A stretch of DNA of 64,000 bases from Cymbomonas tetramitiformis (Eukaryota > Chlorophyta > Pyramimonadophyceae > Pyramimonadales > Pyramimonadaceae), in the NCBI GenBank assembly GCA_001247695.2, contig LGRX02027263.1:39521-103520 (forward strand), read 5' to 3'. The position numbers and the translations under genes were made by a program. Shown in pieces: positions 41,801 to 49,227 of this stretch. The notes beneath the pieces are model-generated. The model was not told the origin of the DNA. It saw only the letters and a program-made list of their open reading frames with translations, and did no database searches. Every line of letters begins with the position of its first letter. Position 1 is the stretch's first letter.

Positions 41801-42066
41801 ACGAAATTCTCGCACATGTCGGCGAACTCCCTCAGGAACTTGGGCCGATCTTCTTCCTTGGTGCCCGTGTAGTTGGGCAGCGTCCCAAGGTTGACACGAG
41901 CGTAGTCAGTATACTCCATGTCTTCTTCAAAGATTACTAATGGCTCCTGGGCTTGGGCTTGCAGTTGGACTGGTGCTTGTGCCTCAGGCTGTACTAGTGC
42001 TTGTGCCTCAGGCTGGCCACCGGCAGCCCCTTCCTCTCCCTCCAGCTCTGAGAAATGCTGGCTCAC
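35824..42066 (-). CDS. Retroelement Gag-protease polyprotein
   Basis: An open frame of 2080 codons. No ATG is found at the 5' end: the conserved first codon here and in copy B is GTG, the first ATG is at 41919, and the frame stays open upstream to about 42165, so splicing or non-AUG initiation is possible. The N-terminal half has a Gag-like helical region and a Cys/His cluster (CLRCFGGGWHESDPEQC) resembling a zinc knuckle. A retropepsin active site (LLLDTGANCNIIP) lies near residue 880. The last 1000 residues are unusual in length and not recognised. It precedes Pol on the same strand. Confidence 0.85.
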   Translation of the reverse strand: MSQHFSELEGEEGAAGGQPEAQALVQPEAQAPVQLQAQAQEPLVIFEEDMEYTDYARVNLGTLPNYTGTKEEDRPKFLREFADMCENFVRQHNANVRKRLRSGAGTLTEAQMKTLRETPPDFEYLWDIVPACLAGENSQALSWWRENYERGGVVTSNMDRVLKDTSEHGPLEGTIPCARPPFNEMNAGTTWVIARPVTNQDTQGEVSDEYLTDGTSLKGLTGRDGTRDTQYFYALRGFIAALDKKFMMKGTQEKVDLLTQKPQEVGQDGLTYMKMCQRREMQLNTGKVLSDEELRTFIEDCVDNLRIKIFQTRVKEQLRAQFPPPNRVTWKDLEAIVEVQDKLKGDAESWILTFLQEITRRCGCQYSTWEARQHGLDLKAIKNSIKKIESSEVAQSGEPENSKKVDASPSKKMKKEVNVAERAKKASYNKTPPPAEGVRTNDKPKCLRCFGGGWHESDPEQCRSGYKHVKMPAGFHESRLGSSKWWDAENAALRMYNLKNRFKNSDWGILVTDWQQLSNEEKDKYRAKQLPEDKQKSTTGNPEALKAEYQGMVAARKTASRAGSVKSQVLSEDEGSDGEPVAAHVAERETHTVDTCAHHHGSAGVGVSSGPPTELLTAMAEEMGEEELSSALNTLGLGALPETLCKSVESELTAAPAVALGSTQRMRGFPVKTPEEYEADAQVPMAPAADEMQRKVQLMASVIKSLGAAFRKLAAGLVAEGRISAPRGVETLVELAENDQLPVPTASAADCQDTSDEDDDCPGMESGDDSDEEEIPLDEMPEDMVEQPRKERTTVRVTAAAATVQESYGVRDFSERGELHAGTMDAKAYELLKKKMLSGLTEEQLTAMAQVQPVCKLLNDSLAQGMALVASGGLLMLYKALLLDTGANCNIIPIRTANRLGLTIFDAETGARVARCDGSPAEFTKYCYVDVVLAAGTPYMTLHRLHAFVTYTNDTTWDFLVGTGPLKNALKLTIDLYRGIATSEAAVSLGMKEKVTLPLIELTPPVDARSKRNEDPRVCLATEIFDVDATTARTLAPAFDDCELPPREAVSLDTRGEDRLALAGERCSPAPCAFSRNHPELMESLASWLEEMRLRRFNSDERERLEARCQSMVEAGFLKPSSMMQVELTGRVSLHAENATYEPPPPGTSLTDQMLGMLQASSRSQREANVATRGEWSSAEEPDARESRTQASLTSTQSDPRYPDLTLRQEAESEAAFKLASVQPWEGMAVNPWDHQDKESSWTQQRLYIDRTGYARLCTLCEEGDGGGVDAGFVRVKFPRCGEYKTILETELLWPDFTLVDQKVDKETKIPSETWTTRPSGRKDNDQVPLPDCGAHREAGRYTMASVQEVLNTHQTYPGVVTGKLMWDKVARQFCVLSEHTRAQWDLMERMVRHTMEGVTIMNPMGKMTGEFQLPFYYEKDQRWQYQHLKYVQRVDIADLRARLKVRYDVEVTGVEGVDVKVIPQLTLSDAADKVGKFYPVTDGEGGSGEVFSTNAAAVEYLHLGDNPRVMLGACKTEEQAQDALDTYGARRNPPVRTSKTLRTSKTVRGDEAGPSGSAPPPSSAPLRLRHQTWPNGVFDPAMLDYHAAVFQGTYEPESPTRSENTAGEANWLDLGEISEFMALQGQTVFLIQYRCFMGKIEFQLGKPFARRGRGVHTQQLSNQTLHRYASSAGVGQREEFLPLGGQSKGCTGGLLGTLQKHMTHLVDRTQLLEIARSHLSDGPRQGTLRVFKTRANARSKAVYYLFEDNRHYSEQGPSSMAFTLEYLSSGTRKFDCCSWETWNKVAVMHREPLSAFTSSVGPALLAEARRAEVQARLRNDFMRNLDPIEGGDAGSEEEDDSISGYSSDPAAVEGVSTHTGRTRTPSPLTEDEVEVIGERLVGLSASLARREAEVAANHLAMAALSESIQARQAIIREHEERPRTAHATARIGARTTTPAPYTGRVLGGISTMGTQATTTPTPYSGRVLGGISTMGLECNMAQRPEHHSIHDILRSPAHSVCTQQTEAVPPAVPGQEPDSVSYVPSTPSSTAPSSPERSSGFVAHVDTRPSGHLQRARRVQLGCRTAEFTTGWSAQEEIS

Positions 42067-42199
42067 TCGTATCGCCCTCTGGGCACGCCTCTCTGCCCGT
42101 TGCTGTTCCTCGCGGTCAGCCTTGGATTCCGTTGCTACCTTTCTGGTGAAGAAGAAATACTGGTGTGAAGGCTCTTTTCACTCCACACTTCCCAGCTTA

Positions 42200-42722
42200 C
42201 CAGTACGGATGAATCCGTCCCTGGCCTCACCTTTCAGTGCTTTGCTCTAAGTAGCAATCACTGCCAGCATAATCTCTTCCACGACTGGTGAGCAAGGTTC
42301 CATCTGTGACCCGGTCTTATATTGGCTCTCCCAGATGTCCAGCAGGGTTGCCTCTGTACTTAGTGTCTCTGGTCCACGCAGTGATTCAGTAGAACGCCAG
42401 CATGAGTCAGGTGACCACAAAGAATGCTGTCGTGAAGATGCCCACTGACAGTCCTGTTTCGCTCCACGCCTTCAGGCGTACCAGTACGGATGAATCCGTC
42501 CCTGGCTTTACCGTCTGGTGCTTTGCTCCAGCAGGATGTCACTTCCCGAAATAGCCCAGTACATAATTCTCAACGCTGCAATCATGTTCGTAAAATTAGC
42601 AACTGGTTCTGCTGTGACCGCTGTCGCTGTACTTCGCAAGACTGGTGAACTTCGAGTGTCGCAACAGCCTGCTTCACTCAACCTCTTCCAAGGCTTACCA
42701 GTACGGATATATCCGTCCCTGG
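42200..42722 (-). repeat. Three conserved hairpins in the element leader
   Basis: CCAGTACGGAT-NN-ATCCGTCCCTGG occurs at 42200-42224, 42481-42505 and 42698-42722, within longer degenerate repeats. The loop is GA, GA and AT here and GA, GA and AA in copy B (61277, 61557, 61773), while the stem is unchanged. They lie in the presumed 5' leader RNA, so a packaging, dimerisation or regulatory role is inferred. Confidence 0.8.
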
Positions 42723-43196
42723 CATCACCATTCAGAGGTCTCGTTCTTCAGGACTGCTGTTGAACTCTCAGCATTACAGACGACATGTCTGTAATAAGGC
42801 ACATTTTTGTTTTGAAAAAGACTGTTAATTACAGTTCTGACGCAGTCGCACAAGGAGAAGTCCACAAATGTATATCTTTACAAGCATAAGAATACTGTAT
42901 CTTATTAATTATCTCATAACACTGCTGTTTTCGCGGTCTCAAGCGAGTCCTGGTTATTCTCGGAATCACTGTTATGAAGGCAAAACAAAAATGAGCGTCC
43001 GCTCACTCTCACTACGCCGCCCTACTTATTCTCGCTATCTCCAAACAAGTGTAACACCCATCCGTATTTCCGTATCTCGTCACTGTCATAACTCCTCGCG
43101 CGTATCGTACTGCGCGTGTCATACGTTCGTCACAGAGACTGCTACAGCAAGTGTCACAACCCGGCTGAGGTACACGATAAGCCGTGGTTTGTGACA

Positions 43197-43200
43197 CTCC
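43197..43200 (+). repeat. 4-bp target-site duplication (right)
   Basis: CTCC directly after the element end TTTGTGACA; it matches 28255-28258. Confidence 0.7.
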
Positions 43201-43559
43201 GATGGATCGTGAAACCGGCACTCCCCGAACCCGAAGGCGAACTTAACATGTCGCAGTTTGGCGCGGCCAACCCGGATTTGTCGAAAGACGCGCCCATCGA
43301 AGAAACGACGAAGGCGTACATCGAGGCGCGTGTCCGCGAGGAGATTGCGTCGGTCTCGGGTGTCATGATCGAAGGAATCACGCGCAACATGCGCGAGATG
43401 TGCGACGACAAAATGCAAAACCTGAGGCAAGCATCGGAAACCGTCGCAGATAATACCAAGATCGCTCGGGCGCTTAACGGTATTCGCAAAGATCTACGGA
43501 GCATGTTCAATCAGCTGATAGATTCGAACATGAACAAAAAAGCCAAAGTAAAAAAATAA
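43201..43559 (+). pseudogene. 3' part of the viral gene split by the retroelement
   Basis: This continues the frame of 27403-28258 in register and ends with TAA at 43559. It encodes about 120 residues with a helical, coiled-coil-like region (VREEIASVSGVMIEGI) and a Lys-rich C terminus. An internal ATG at 43249 could allow a short product, but there is no TATA box near it apart from element sequence. Confidence 0.75.
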
Positions 43560-43828
43560 GAATGCGCGCTCTACTCTGAATCGTGCATCCGAGCACTTTT
43601 TTTGTAAGAAGCTCGATCGTACTATCCTAACCAATCAAAGCGATATCGCTGTCGTGTAACTATTGTGATACGATCTCGATTCATTTCAATTACACATAAG
43701 CGCGCACCGATTATGTTATATCGCGCGCGCGCGTTCGAACCATCACGAACAGGAGTAACTCTGTGTGACGACCGTAGGAGGCGTATATTCTGACGCAAAC
43801 TGTTGCAAAAGTACGCTCGCGTCCTTCC
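43560..43828. other. Convergent intergenic region
   Basis: 270 bases between two 3' ends. It holds a T run, a CG alternating tract near 43718-43732 and no supported gene or TATA-type box. Confidence 0.5.
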
Positions 43829-44800
43829 TCACTGTGCGTTCATATAACCCAACATAGCGATGTGCGCCAAAGGCAGGTCGGTATGCATCCTCAGCTGCTT
43901 CAATACAGCGTCCATACTCGCCTTTTTCGAAGCGAGTTGAATACAGACTGTGTCGCAAAGATCCACGACGTCTCCTTTGTCGTCGCTCATTGCCGTCCAG
44001 TCGATATCCGGGAAATGAAGCTGTTGCTGTCGAAACATACAGCACATTTTCAACGGCAGCACCACCGAGCAATTAAAGCTGGTATACTCGCGGAGCAAGC
44101 ACTTGCAACAGCTGATGAAATCGCATAGTAATTGCGTGCGACCGTCGTCAAAATTCGCAAGCATCTCAAATCCAAAAAGCGCGACAAAGCGTTCGAGGAA
44201 CGCGTCCTCTTCCTTCTCGTCGATGTCCGGAGACGCCAAATTCACGAGTTGCGAACACATCTTTTGAAGCGTCATACGCTCTTGGATGCTTCGGGTGGCC
44301 ATTAGGCGAACCACTTGTCTGTGCAGATCAACCATCTTATCAAAGCTTCGAGCGAAGCGTTTAAGCGCGGCGATCGCTTCGTCGTCCTCCGTCGCAACGC
44401 TTTGCATACGATGCATAGCGTCGGCTTGTTGATGGGTTTCGGCTGGGTACAGTAAAGACGAGCCGTACTGTGTCTTGCAAATGTGCATACACTCTTCGAC
44501 ACACTGCGTGCAAGCATTTAAACGCGAGCGCAGAGCAGCGAGCTCCCTGTCGTTCGCCGCGATGTCCGGCTGGAGCATTTCGGCCATGCACACTTTAATG
44601 TCACGCACGCACGCTCTCACCTCGCTGATCGCGACCCGAAGACTCTGTCCGCTCAGTAAACGCGCACCGCTTTCGGTAAATGTATTTTTCAAAATCCCAG
44701 GAAGATTAACTTGAGCTATATGTCGGTGTTGTACTTTCTGAGTGCTCAATGAAGAATACCGTGGAAAAACTGCATCATGGAAGGGTGGCAGCCGTTGCAT
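43829..44800 (-). CDS. Helical protein of unknown function (323 aa)
   Basis: The ATG at 44800 lies 65 bases from the TATA box at 44865; the longer frame begins inside the box. The protein is largely helical with many Cys (e.g. NACTQCVEECMHIC and ISCCKCLL) and an acidic stretch (DIDEKEEDAF). No membrane segment or known family is seen. Codon and base composition match the surrounding viral genes. Confidence 0.65.
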   Translation of the reverse strand: MQRLPPFHDAVFPRYSSLSTQKVQHRHIAQVNLPGILKNTFTESGARLLSGQSLRVAISEVRACVRDIKVCMAEMLQPDIAANDRELAALRSRLNACTQCVEECMHICKTQYGSSLLYPAETHQQADAMHRMQSVATEDDEAIAALKRFARSFDKMVDLHRQVVRLMATRSIQERMTLQKMCSQLVNLASPDIDEKEEDAFLERFVALFGFEMLANFDDGRTQLLCDFISCCKCLLREYTSFNCSVVLPLKMCCMFRQQQLHFPDIDWTAMSDDKGDVVDLCDTVCIQLASKKASMDAVLKQLRMHTDLPLAHIAMLGYMNAQ

Positions 44801-44864
44801 TTTCGAATCTCGATAAGTTATCGCAAAGAGCGTTTTGGATACTGTTGCACCACAAGCATCCGTG

Positions 44865-44873
44865 TATATATAC
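44865..44873 (-). promoter_or_regulatory. TATA box
   Basis: TATATATAC lies 65 bases upstream of the ATG at 44800. Confidence 0.65.
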
Positions 44874-45053
44874 TCCGCAGTCTGCAAAATGCATTATCGA
44901 CACGCCGAGGCAAACTTCTTTCCACAAGGAAACTGTCATAACGGAATCACCGTGTCCGTCGCGACCGATAAACGGTCGTCTGTCCCATCGCAGTGCACGT
45001 CGCAGAAAATTGATCGAGAGTTGTCACATGACAACGGCGACCACTTCTCCTCT

Positions 45054-45926
45054 TCAAATCGAGCCGAAATCAGGCAGGTGAGATATCTGCGAGGTACCTG
45101 CCTCTGGTGAATCAAACTTCTCAGGATCTTCAGGAGCCAGGCAGATTTCGTATTCAGACAGTATATTCTCCCATTTGCTTGAATGAGGTGCTCCGCCATG
45201 CATATTTTCCACAGTTTCTCCCAGGTCAGAGGTACCACTATTCGGTGATACGATAGCTGATGATTCGCCTGACCAAGGTTGTTCTGAGCCATCGTGCTGA
45301 TCAACGCTGATCGCCCCATTCATTGCAGCTGCGAGTGAGTCTGACTGAGGTGCTCCGCCATGCATATTTTCCACAGTTTCTCCCAGGTCAGAGGTACCAC
45401 TATTCGGTGATACGATAGCTGATGATTCGCCTGACCAAGGTTGTTCTGAGCCATCGTGCATCCACGATTCCGACACATTTAGTCCCGTTGATTGTGTTCG
45501 GTCATCGTGTTGATTAACGCTGATCGCCCCATTCAGTGCAGCTACGAATGAGTTTGACTGAGGTGCTCCGCCATGCATATTTCCCGCAGTTGGTACCTGG
45601 TCAGAGGTACCACTATTCGGTGATACGAAAGCTGCTGATTGGTCAAAATCAGACGAGTGATCATTTTTAGCGTCCATTCCCCCCAGGTCGTCCACTACCT
45701 CCACTCCCCACATGTTGTTAAATATATTCTGCATGTCGTTCTCATCAAGCTCCTCCTCCTTTTCAGGTCCGTCTTCGGCATCCATCTCTCCCGAATCTTG
45801 TTCCTGGTCAGAGGTACCATTATTCCGTGACTCCAACAATAGAGCCGTGAACGTGCCTGCGCCACGTTGCCGATCAGCCAGCAACTGAATTTGAGTTTCT
45901 AATGAGCCTGGCCCAGCTTTTTTCGA
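45054..45926 (-). CDS. Repeat-rich C-terminal part of a frameshifted gene
   Basis: This frame continues the gene that starts at 46965 but one base out of register. The same repeat peptide (NNGTSDQ or NSGTSDx) appears first in the upstream frame and then four times in this one, so both once belonged to one protein. The switch falls at an A run on the minus strand (T6 at 45918-45923). The part is acidic, Ser/Gly-rich and low in complexity, with an acidic stretch (EDGPEKEEELDEND). It has its own ATG at 45926 but no TATA box nearby, so separate expression is unlikely. Confidence 0.55.
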   Translation of the reverse strand, partial: SKKAGPGSLETQIQLLADRQRGAGTFTALLLESRNNGTSDQEQDSGEMDAEDGPEKEEELDENDMQNIFNNMWGVEVVDDLGGMDAKNDHSSDFDQSAAFVSPNSGTSDQVPTAGNMHGGAPQSNSFVAALNGAISVNQHDDRTQSTGLNVSESWMHDGSEQPWSGESSAIVSPNSGTSDLGETVENMHGGAPQSDSLAAAMNGAISVDQHDGSEQPWSGESSAIVSPNSGTSDLGETVENMHGGAPHSSKWENILSEYEICLAPEDPEKFDSPEAGTSQISHLPDFGSI

Positions 45927-45985
45927 CATGCATATTTCCCGCAGTTTGTCCCTGGTCAGAGGTACCATTATTACGTGATAGGCCA
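45180..45985 (-). repeat. In-frame coding tandem repeats
   Basis: Units beginning TGAGGTGCTCCGCCATGCAT recur at 45184, 45346 and 45559 (spacings 162 and 213, both multiples of three), with two decayed copies farther on (a GGTCAGAGGTACCA core near 45808 and 45953). The two nearest units are almost identical. Confidence 0.85.
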
Positions 45986-46965
45986 GCTTCTGGTTCGAAC
46001 GGCGCAACTCGATATGAGGTAGAAGGTGCATTTTCCACAAGGAACTCGTGGATAGCGACGTCTCTCAAACGAAGGTAACACTTCCCAATATCAATTTTCG
46101 GATTACCACTCAATTCGCTTAGACACTGTCGGGAAAAAATGCCATTGATGACCTCAATTGGATCTGTTGGATGTTCGAGACAAGTTTCAAGAAATTTTTT
46201 AAACATATTCTTTATTTTTATTTTGAAATCTTCTTTTATCTCTGCTATACATCTTTCTATGACGAGTATATAAACTGCCTTTATACCGTACCAGTATGCA
46301 TTCGGAGATTTCTCCATGTGGTCATAATCTGATCTCCAACGTTTCATCAAGGACCTTTTAAGAAAATATTCGGTGATTGCGTTTCCCATAACAGTTTTAT
46401 CTGCTGCGGTCAGATGACTGTGTTTTAATGGCAATATCTGTTGACCTTTACGATCAAGAAAAAGTGTTACCGTATGCCCTGGTCTGTAGTCCTGGTTCAT
46501 CGTAATGGGGTCCTGAAAAGTGTGTCCGTCATTGCTAATGTCCCCTGTATCGCATAACAATTGAAGGATCATATATATCGCCTCTGCTTGTATATTTCTA
46601 TCGGGACTGATTAATACTTCATCCCATACATCCGTAACGTGCTTTACATAGTGTTGAAATTCGTCAAAGTTCCTCAACTGGTTAAGCGCGTCATTGACAG
46701 CGGAGTGATAATATTGATACGATGACAGTACATGTGCATCCTGATTTGCAGACGACATCTCCTCATCAAACCGATCGTCCCGGGGATCTGCACTCGGCTT
46801 AGTAAGATCTAAATAATACCCGAGGATCTTGTCAAAAACATCAAGCTTTCTCTCCTTTCCATCCACCAGATAATTACATTTTGTTGGCCTACTCAAAGGA
46901 AAAAGTATCGCTTGTGATGCTGTTGAATTTGGTTTGGTTCCCGTTTGTTTTTTTTGTTTAGACAT
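45874..46965 (-). CDS. N-terminal part of a repeat-containing protein of unknown function
   Basis: The ATG at 46965 lies 42 bases from the TATA box at 47007. The frame encodes 363 residues and ends soon after the first repeat peptide; the rest of the repeat region is in another frame (45054-45926). The first 320 residues are globular and helical, with a basic segment (EDFKIKIKNMFKKF). No family is recognised. The stretch is visibly richer in A and T than its neighbours, which may mean a recent acquisition. Confidence 0.65.
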   Translation of the reverse strand: MSKQKKQTGTKPNSTASQAILFPLSRPTKCNYLVDGKERKLDVFDKILGYYLDLTKPSADPRDDRFDEEMSSANQDAHVLSSYQYYHSAVNDALNQLRNFDEFQHYVKHVTDVWDEVLISPDRNIQAEAIYMILQLLCDTGDISNDGHTFQDPITMNQDYRPGHTVTLFLDRKGQQILPLKHSHLTAADKTVMGNAITEYFLKRSLMKRWRSDYDHMEKSPNAYWYGIKAVYILVIERCIAEIKEDFKIKIKNMFKKFLETCLEHPTDPIEVINGIFSRQCLSELSGNPKIDIGKCYLRLRDVAIHEFLVENAPSTSYRVAPFEPEAGLSRNNGTSDQGQTAGNMHVEKSWARLIRNSNSVAG

Positions 46966-47006
46966 CTTTTTGTTCGTGATACCGACAACCCACTACACGT
47001 CTTTGC

Positions 47007-47016
47007 ATATATATAC
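47007..47016 (-). promoter_or_regulatory. TATA box
   Basis: ATATATATAC lies 42 bases upstream of the ATG at 46965. Confidence 0.65.
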
Positions 47017-47104
47017 GTAACAACTGTCCGTTGCGAGCGTAAATGCCAACCACCGTTGCATCTATACTGCAGCACCGCTTCGTAATACGTGTATTTTTTC
47101 TCGC

Positions 47105-48985
47105 TCAACAAGTTAACTCAGCGGACTCTGTAGCGTATGCGTTTTCTGTGTGGAAATAATCTAGTAGAAAACACGACTCGAAGCCGGATATAGAAACCAA
47201 GCATTCCTTTCCCGATAGGTAGGCATTGAGTTGGAGTATATAACACCTCAATTTATCTGGAATTGTGTACGACTTCACATAAGAGATGTGATAAAAAAAA
47301 CGTATAAGCGTTTCTACATTGACGATAGTATTATAGTGGATAAGACGATGCAAGAAAAAAAACCGGTCCGATGCAAGGTGTGTTTGTATATATAAACCAC
47401 TGACAAATATCTCGAACGATCTAGCAACTTGATCTAACCAGTCCTCGAACGGCTCGGCTAGGTCATGTTGACGGATCTCTGTATCTTTGAAGTGAGAGAG
47501 CATATTCGCATGGAAATGTAATGCCGTCATCAGATCGTCGATGTAATGGTCACACGAGAAGAAGACCAACTTCTGGTCCAGTTTTCCGCGATATGCTTCT
47601 CTGGGTATGGCAAACGAGTCCATACGTTGTAGAACGCTTCGATCGTGCTTTCCAAAATAACTGTACACTCCGGCATACAAAGCAGAATAATACACGGTCC
47701 CGTACTTTTCGATAATAAGTTCTTTCTTTTGATCACATCTCGCAGGTATATCAGTCGCTATGTCGTATTGAGATAATACCGAGTTTAAAGTGCTATATAA
47801 AATCTTTAAGAAGGGCGTCGACGGTCCCTTATCTGATGGCGCTATCACCTCTATGTGTGTGGTAGCGTCTGGCTTCGCTACGTCTACAGATCTGCTTAAA
47901 ATAGTTTTGAAACTCTTTTCCAGATTTTTTTGGAGCTCGTCTGTAACTTCCTTCACATCAAAGGCATTCTCTACTTCTTCGCCAGTTAAATCAACATCAA
48001 TTGGACCAAGAGGTATATCGTCACCGAGTTCTGTTTGCGGCTCGGTTGCGGAAGCATGCGTCTCCCATAAGCGCAACCCGGGATGCTCCACCATCCCCGC
48101 TTGCACACTGACGAGCTCCCTCTTGTACCCTTCCATAACCACTGGCTGCTCAGCGACAGGTTTAAGTTTTTCGCGTATTCGCAGAATCGTGGAGAAATAA
48201 ATCTCGTCGTAACTGTGTCCATCGTATTCGTTAATAGCACTTTTTAGTTGCGAAAAGCTTGCCATCTGTTCACGAGGAACCAGTGCGACGCCTTCCACCT
48301 TCAGCCAATGCGCGCAGTTAATGGCCGCGCTCAATCGCGCCGCGTCGCTCAAGAGATATCGAAGAACGAAGCGGTCTTTTTTTATTAAAGTTTTCAAATG
48401 TGACGCACTCACATCCGCGAGGTCGACCGAACATATCAAGTTCAACACTCTACGGCCGATATTGAGATGAAACCGAAGCTGGGCGATATTTGAGGTATCG
48501 TCTTTCGAAAAGTGGCCGAAAAGGCGAAACACGTGTACGAAATCGCAGATCGGGACGATCTGCCACTCTTCGGTTGCATCGCTTTCGTACAAGCCTCGAT
48601 AAGTACGAACCTCGTCCGGTGAGGCTTTCATCTCCCCCTTCTTTACATAACCGAGAAACGAAAATAACAGCTCCGTATTAAACTTTCGACGCTCGTCCGT
48701 CGGCGCATTTTCGGCGGGACTTGTGATGTATGCCTCGAGCATCAACGTCTGCAACAACAATTCTACACTTCGCGTCGTCCGCCGGATATGCGTCTTCCTT
48801 TTTTGGTGTATTACCTCGAGCGACTCTTCGGTAGGTACACATATTTCGGTTGCTTTTTCGTGCACCTTTAGCAAGATGTGGTGCGCTTCAGTGCCCTCAG
48901 GTTGCGTATCGACAAACCGCTTCATCGCGGCTAAGTCGGTACTCGCATCCACAAAATCCGCCCATACAGCTTTGTCAGCGAGCAT
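47105..48985 (-). CDS. Protein of unknown function (626 aa)
   Basis: The ATG at 48985 is the first in the frame; the extension to 49087 starts with GTG only. A TATA box lies 128 bases upstream. The protein is soluble and helical, with an acidic, Pro-containing linker near residues 320-350 (ELGDDIPLGPIDVDLTGEEV). The C-terminal 250 residues are rich in Phe, Tyr and His. No motif allows a function; a structural or tegument-like role would fit its size. The stop lies 140 bases from the start of the next gene downstream. Confidence 0.65.
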   Translation of the reverse strand: MLADKAVWADFVDASTDLAAMKRFVDTQPEGTEAHHILLKVHEKATEICVPTEESLEVIHQKRKTHIRRTTRSVELLLQTLMLEAYITSPAENAPTDERRKFNTELLFSFLGYVKKGEMKASPDEVRTYRGLYESDATEEWQIVPICDFVHVFRLFGHFSKDDTSNIAQLRFHLNIGRRVLNLICSVDLADVSASHLKTLIKKDRFVLRYLLSDAARLSAAINCAHWLKVEGVALVPREQMASFSQLKSAINEYDGHSYDEIYFSTILRIREKLKPVAEQPVVMEGYKRELVSVQAGMVEHPGLRLWETHASATEPQTELGDDIPLGPIDVDLTGEEVENAFDVKEVTDELQKNLEKSFKTILSRSVDVAKPDATTHIEVIAPSDKGPSTPFLKILYSTLNSVLSQYDIATDIPARCDQKKELIIEKYGTVYYSALYAGVYSYFGKHDRSVLQRMDSFAIPREAYRGKLDQKLVFFSCDHYIDDLMTALHFHANMLSHFKDTEIRQHDLAEPFEDWLDQVARSFEIFVSGLYIQTHLASDRFFFLHRLIHYNTIVNVETLIRFFYHISYVKSYTIPDKLRCYILQLNAYLSGKECLVSISGFESCFLLDYFHTENAYATESAELTC

Positions 48986-49112
48986 ATCGACCTCCGAAGA
49001 AACGCAAACAACGAAGCAGGTTTTAGACGCGCACGATGATCGTAGGAAGCTTACGTACGCAAAGCTTGATAAAAAGTTTACGACCACGACTATTAAGCGG
49101 ACACACTCGCTG

Positions 49113-49123
49113 TATATATATAC
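49113..49123 (-). promoter_or_regulatory. TATA box
   Basis: TATATATATAC lies 128 bases upstream of the ATG at 48985. Confidence 0.6.
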
Positions 49124-49172
49124 ACATGCATATCAAATACGCAGCTCGGATGTTATCGCCGCGAATCGTTAG

Positions 49173-49195
49173 TCTCTCTCTCTCTCTCTCTCTCT
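49173..49195. repeat. (CT)n microsatellite
   Basis: About 11 CT units, 50 bases beyond the TATA box at 49113 and 33 bases past the stop of the gene at 49228. Confidence 0.9.
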
Positions 49196-49227
49196 TCGAT
49201 TTGGTCGCCGCACGTTCCCGTCTGCGA

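Larger units (their letters stand above)
28259..43196 (-). mobile_element. 14.9-kb Ty3/gypsy-like retroelement with two methyltransferases and no visible LTRs (copy A)
   Basis: The element is bounded by TGTCGCGAAC on the left and, read inward, TGTCACAAAC on the right: imperfect 10-bp inverted repeats. A CTCC duplication flanks it. Read on the minus strand it has a 1.1-kb leader with three hairpins, a Gag-protease ORF and an RT-RNase H-methyltransferase-integrase-PHD-methyltransferase ORF, both intact. I compared the outer kilobase of each side and see no direct repeat, so classical LTRs seem absent. A 260-bp tail lies after the last ORF. Near-identical sequence occurs at 60807-62271 and 62274-64000. 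The intact ORFs, short duplication and similar copies point to recent activity. Confidence 0.9.

Noticed and set aside
28259..43196. LTRs at the ends of the element
   Set aside because: Comparing both outer regions by eye shows no shared direct repeat beyond the short inverted ends.
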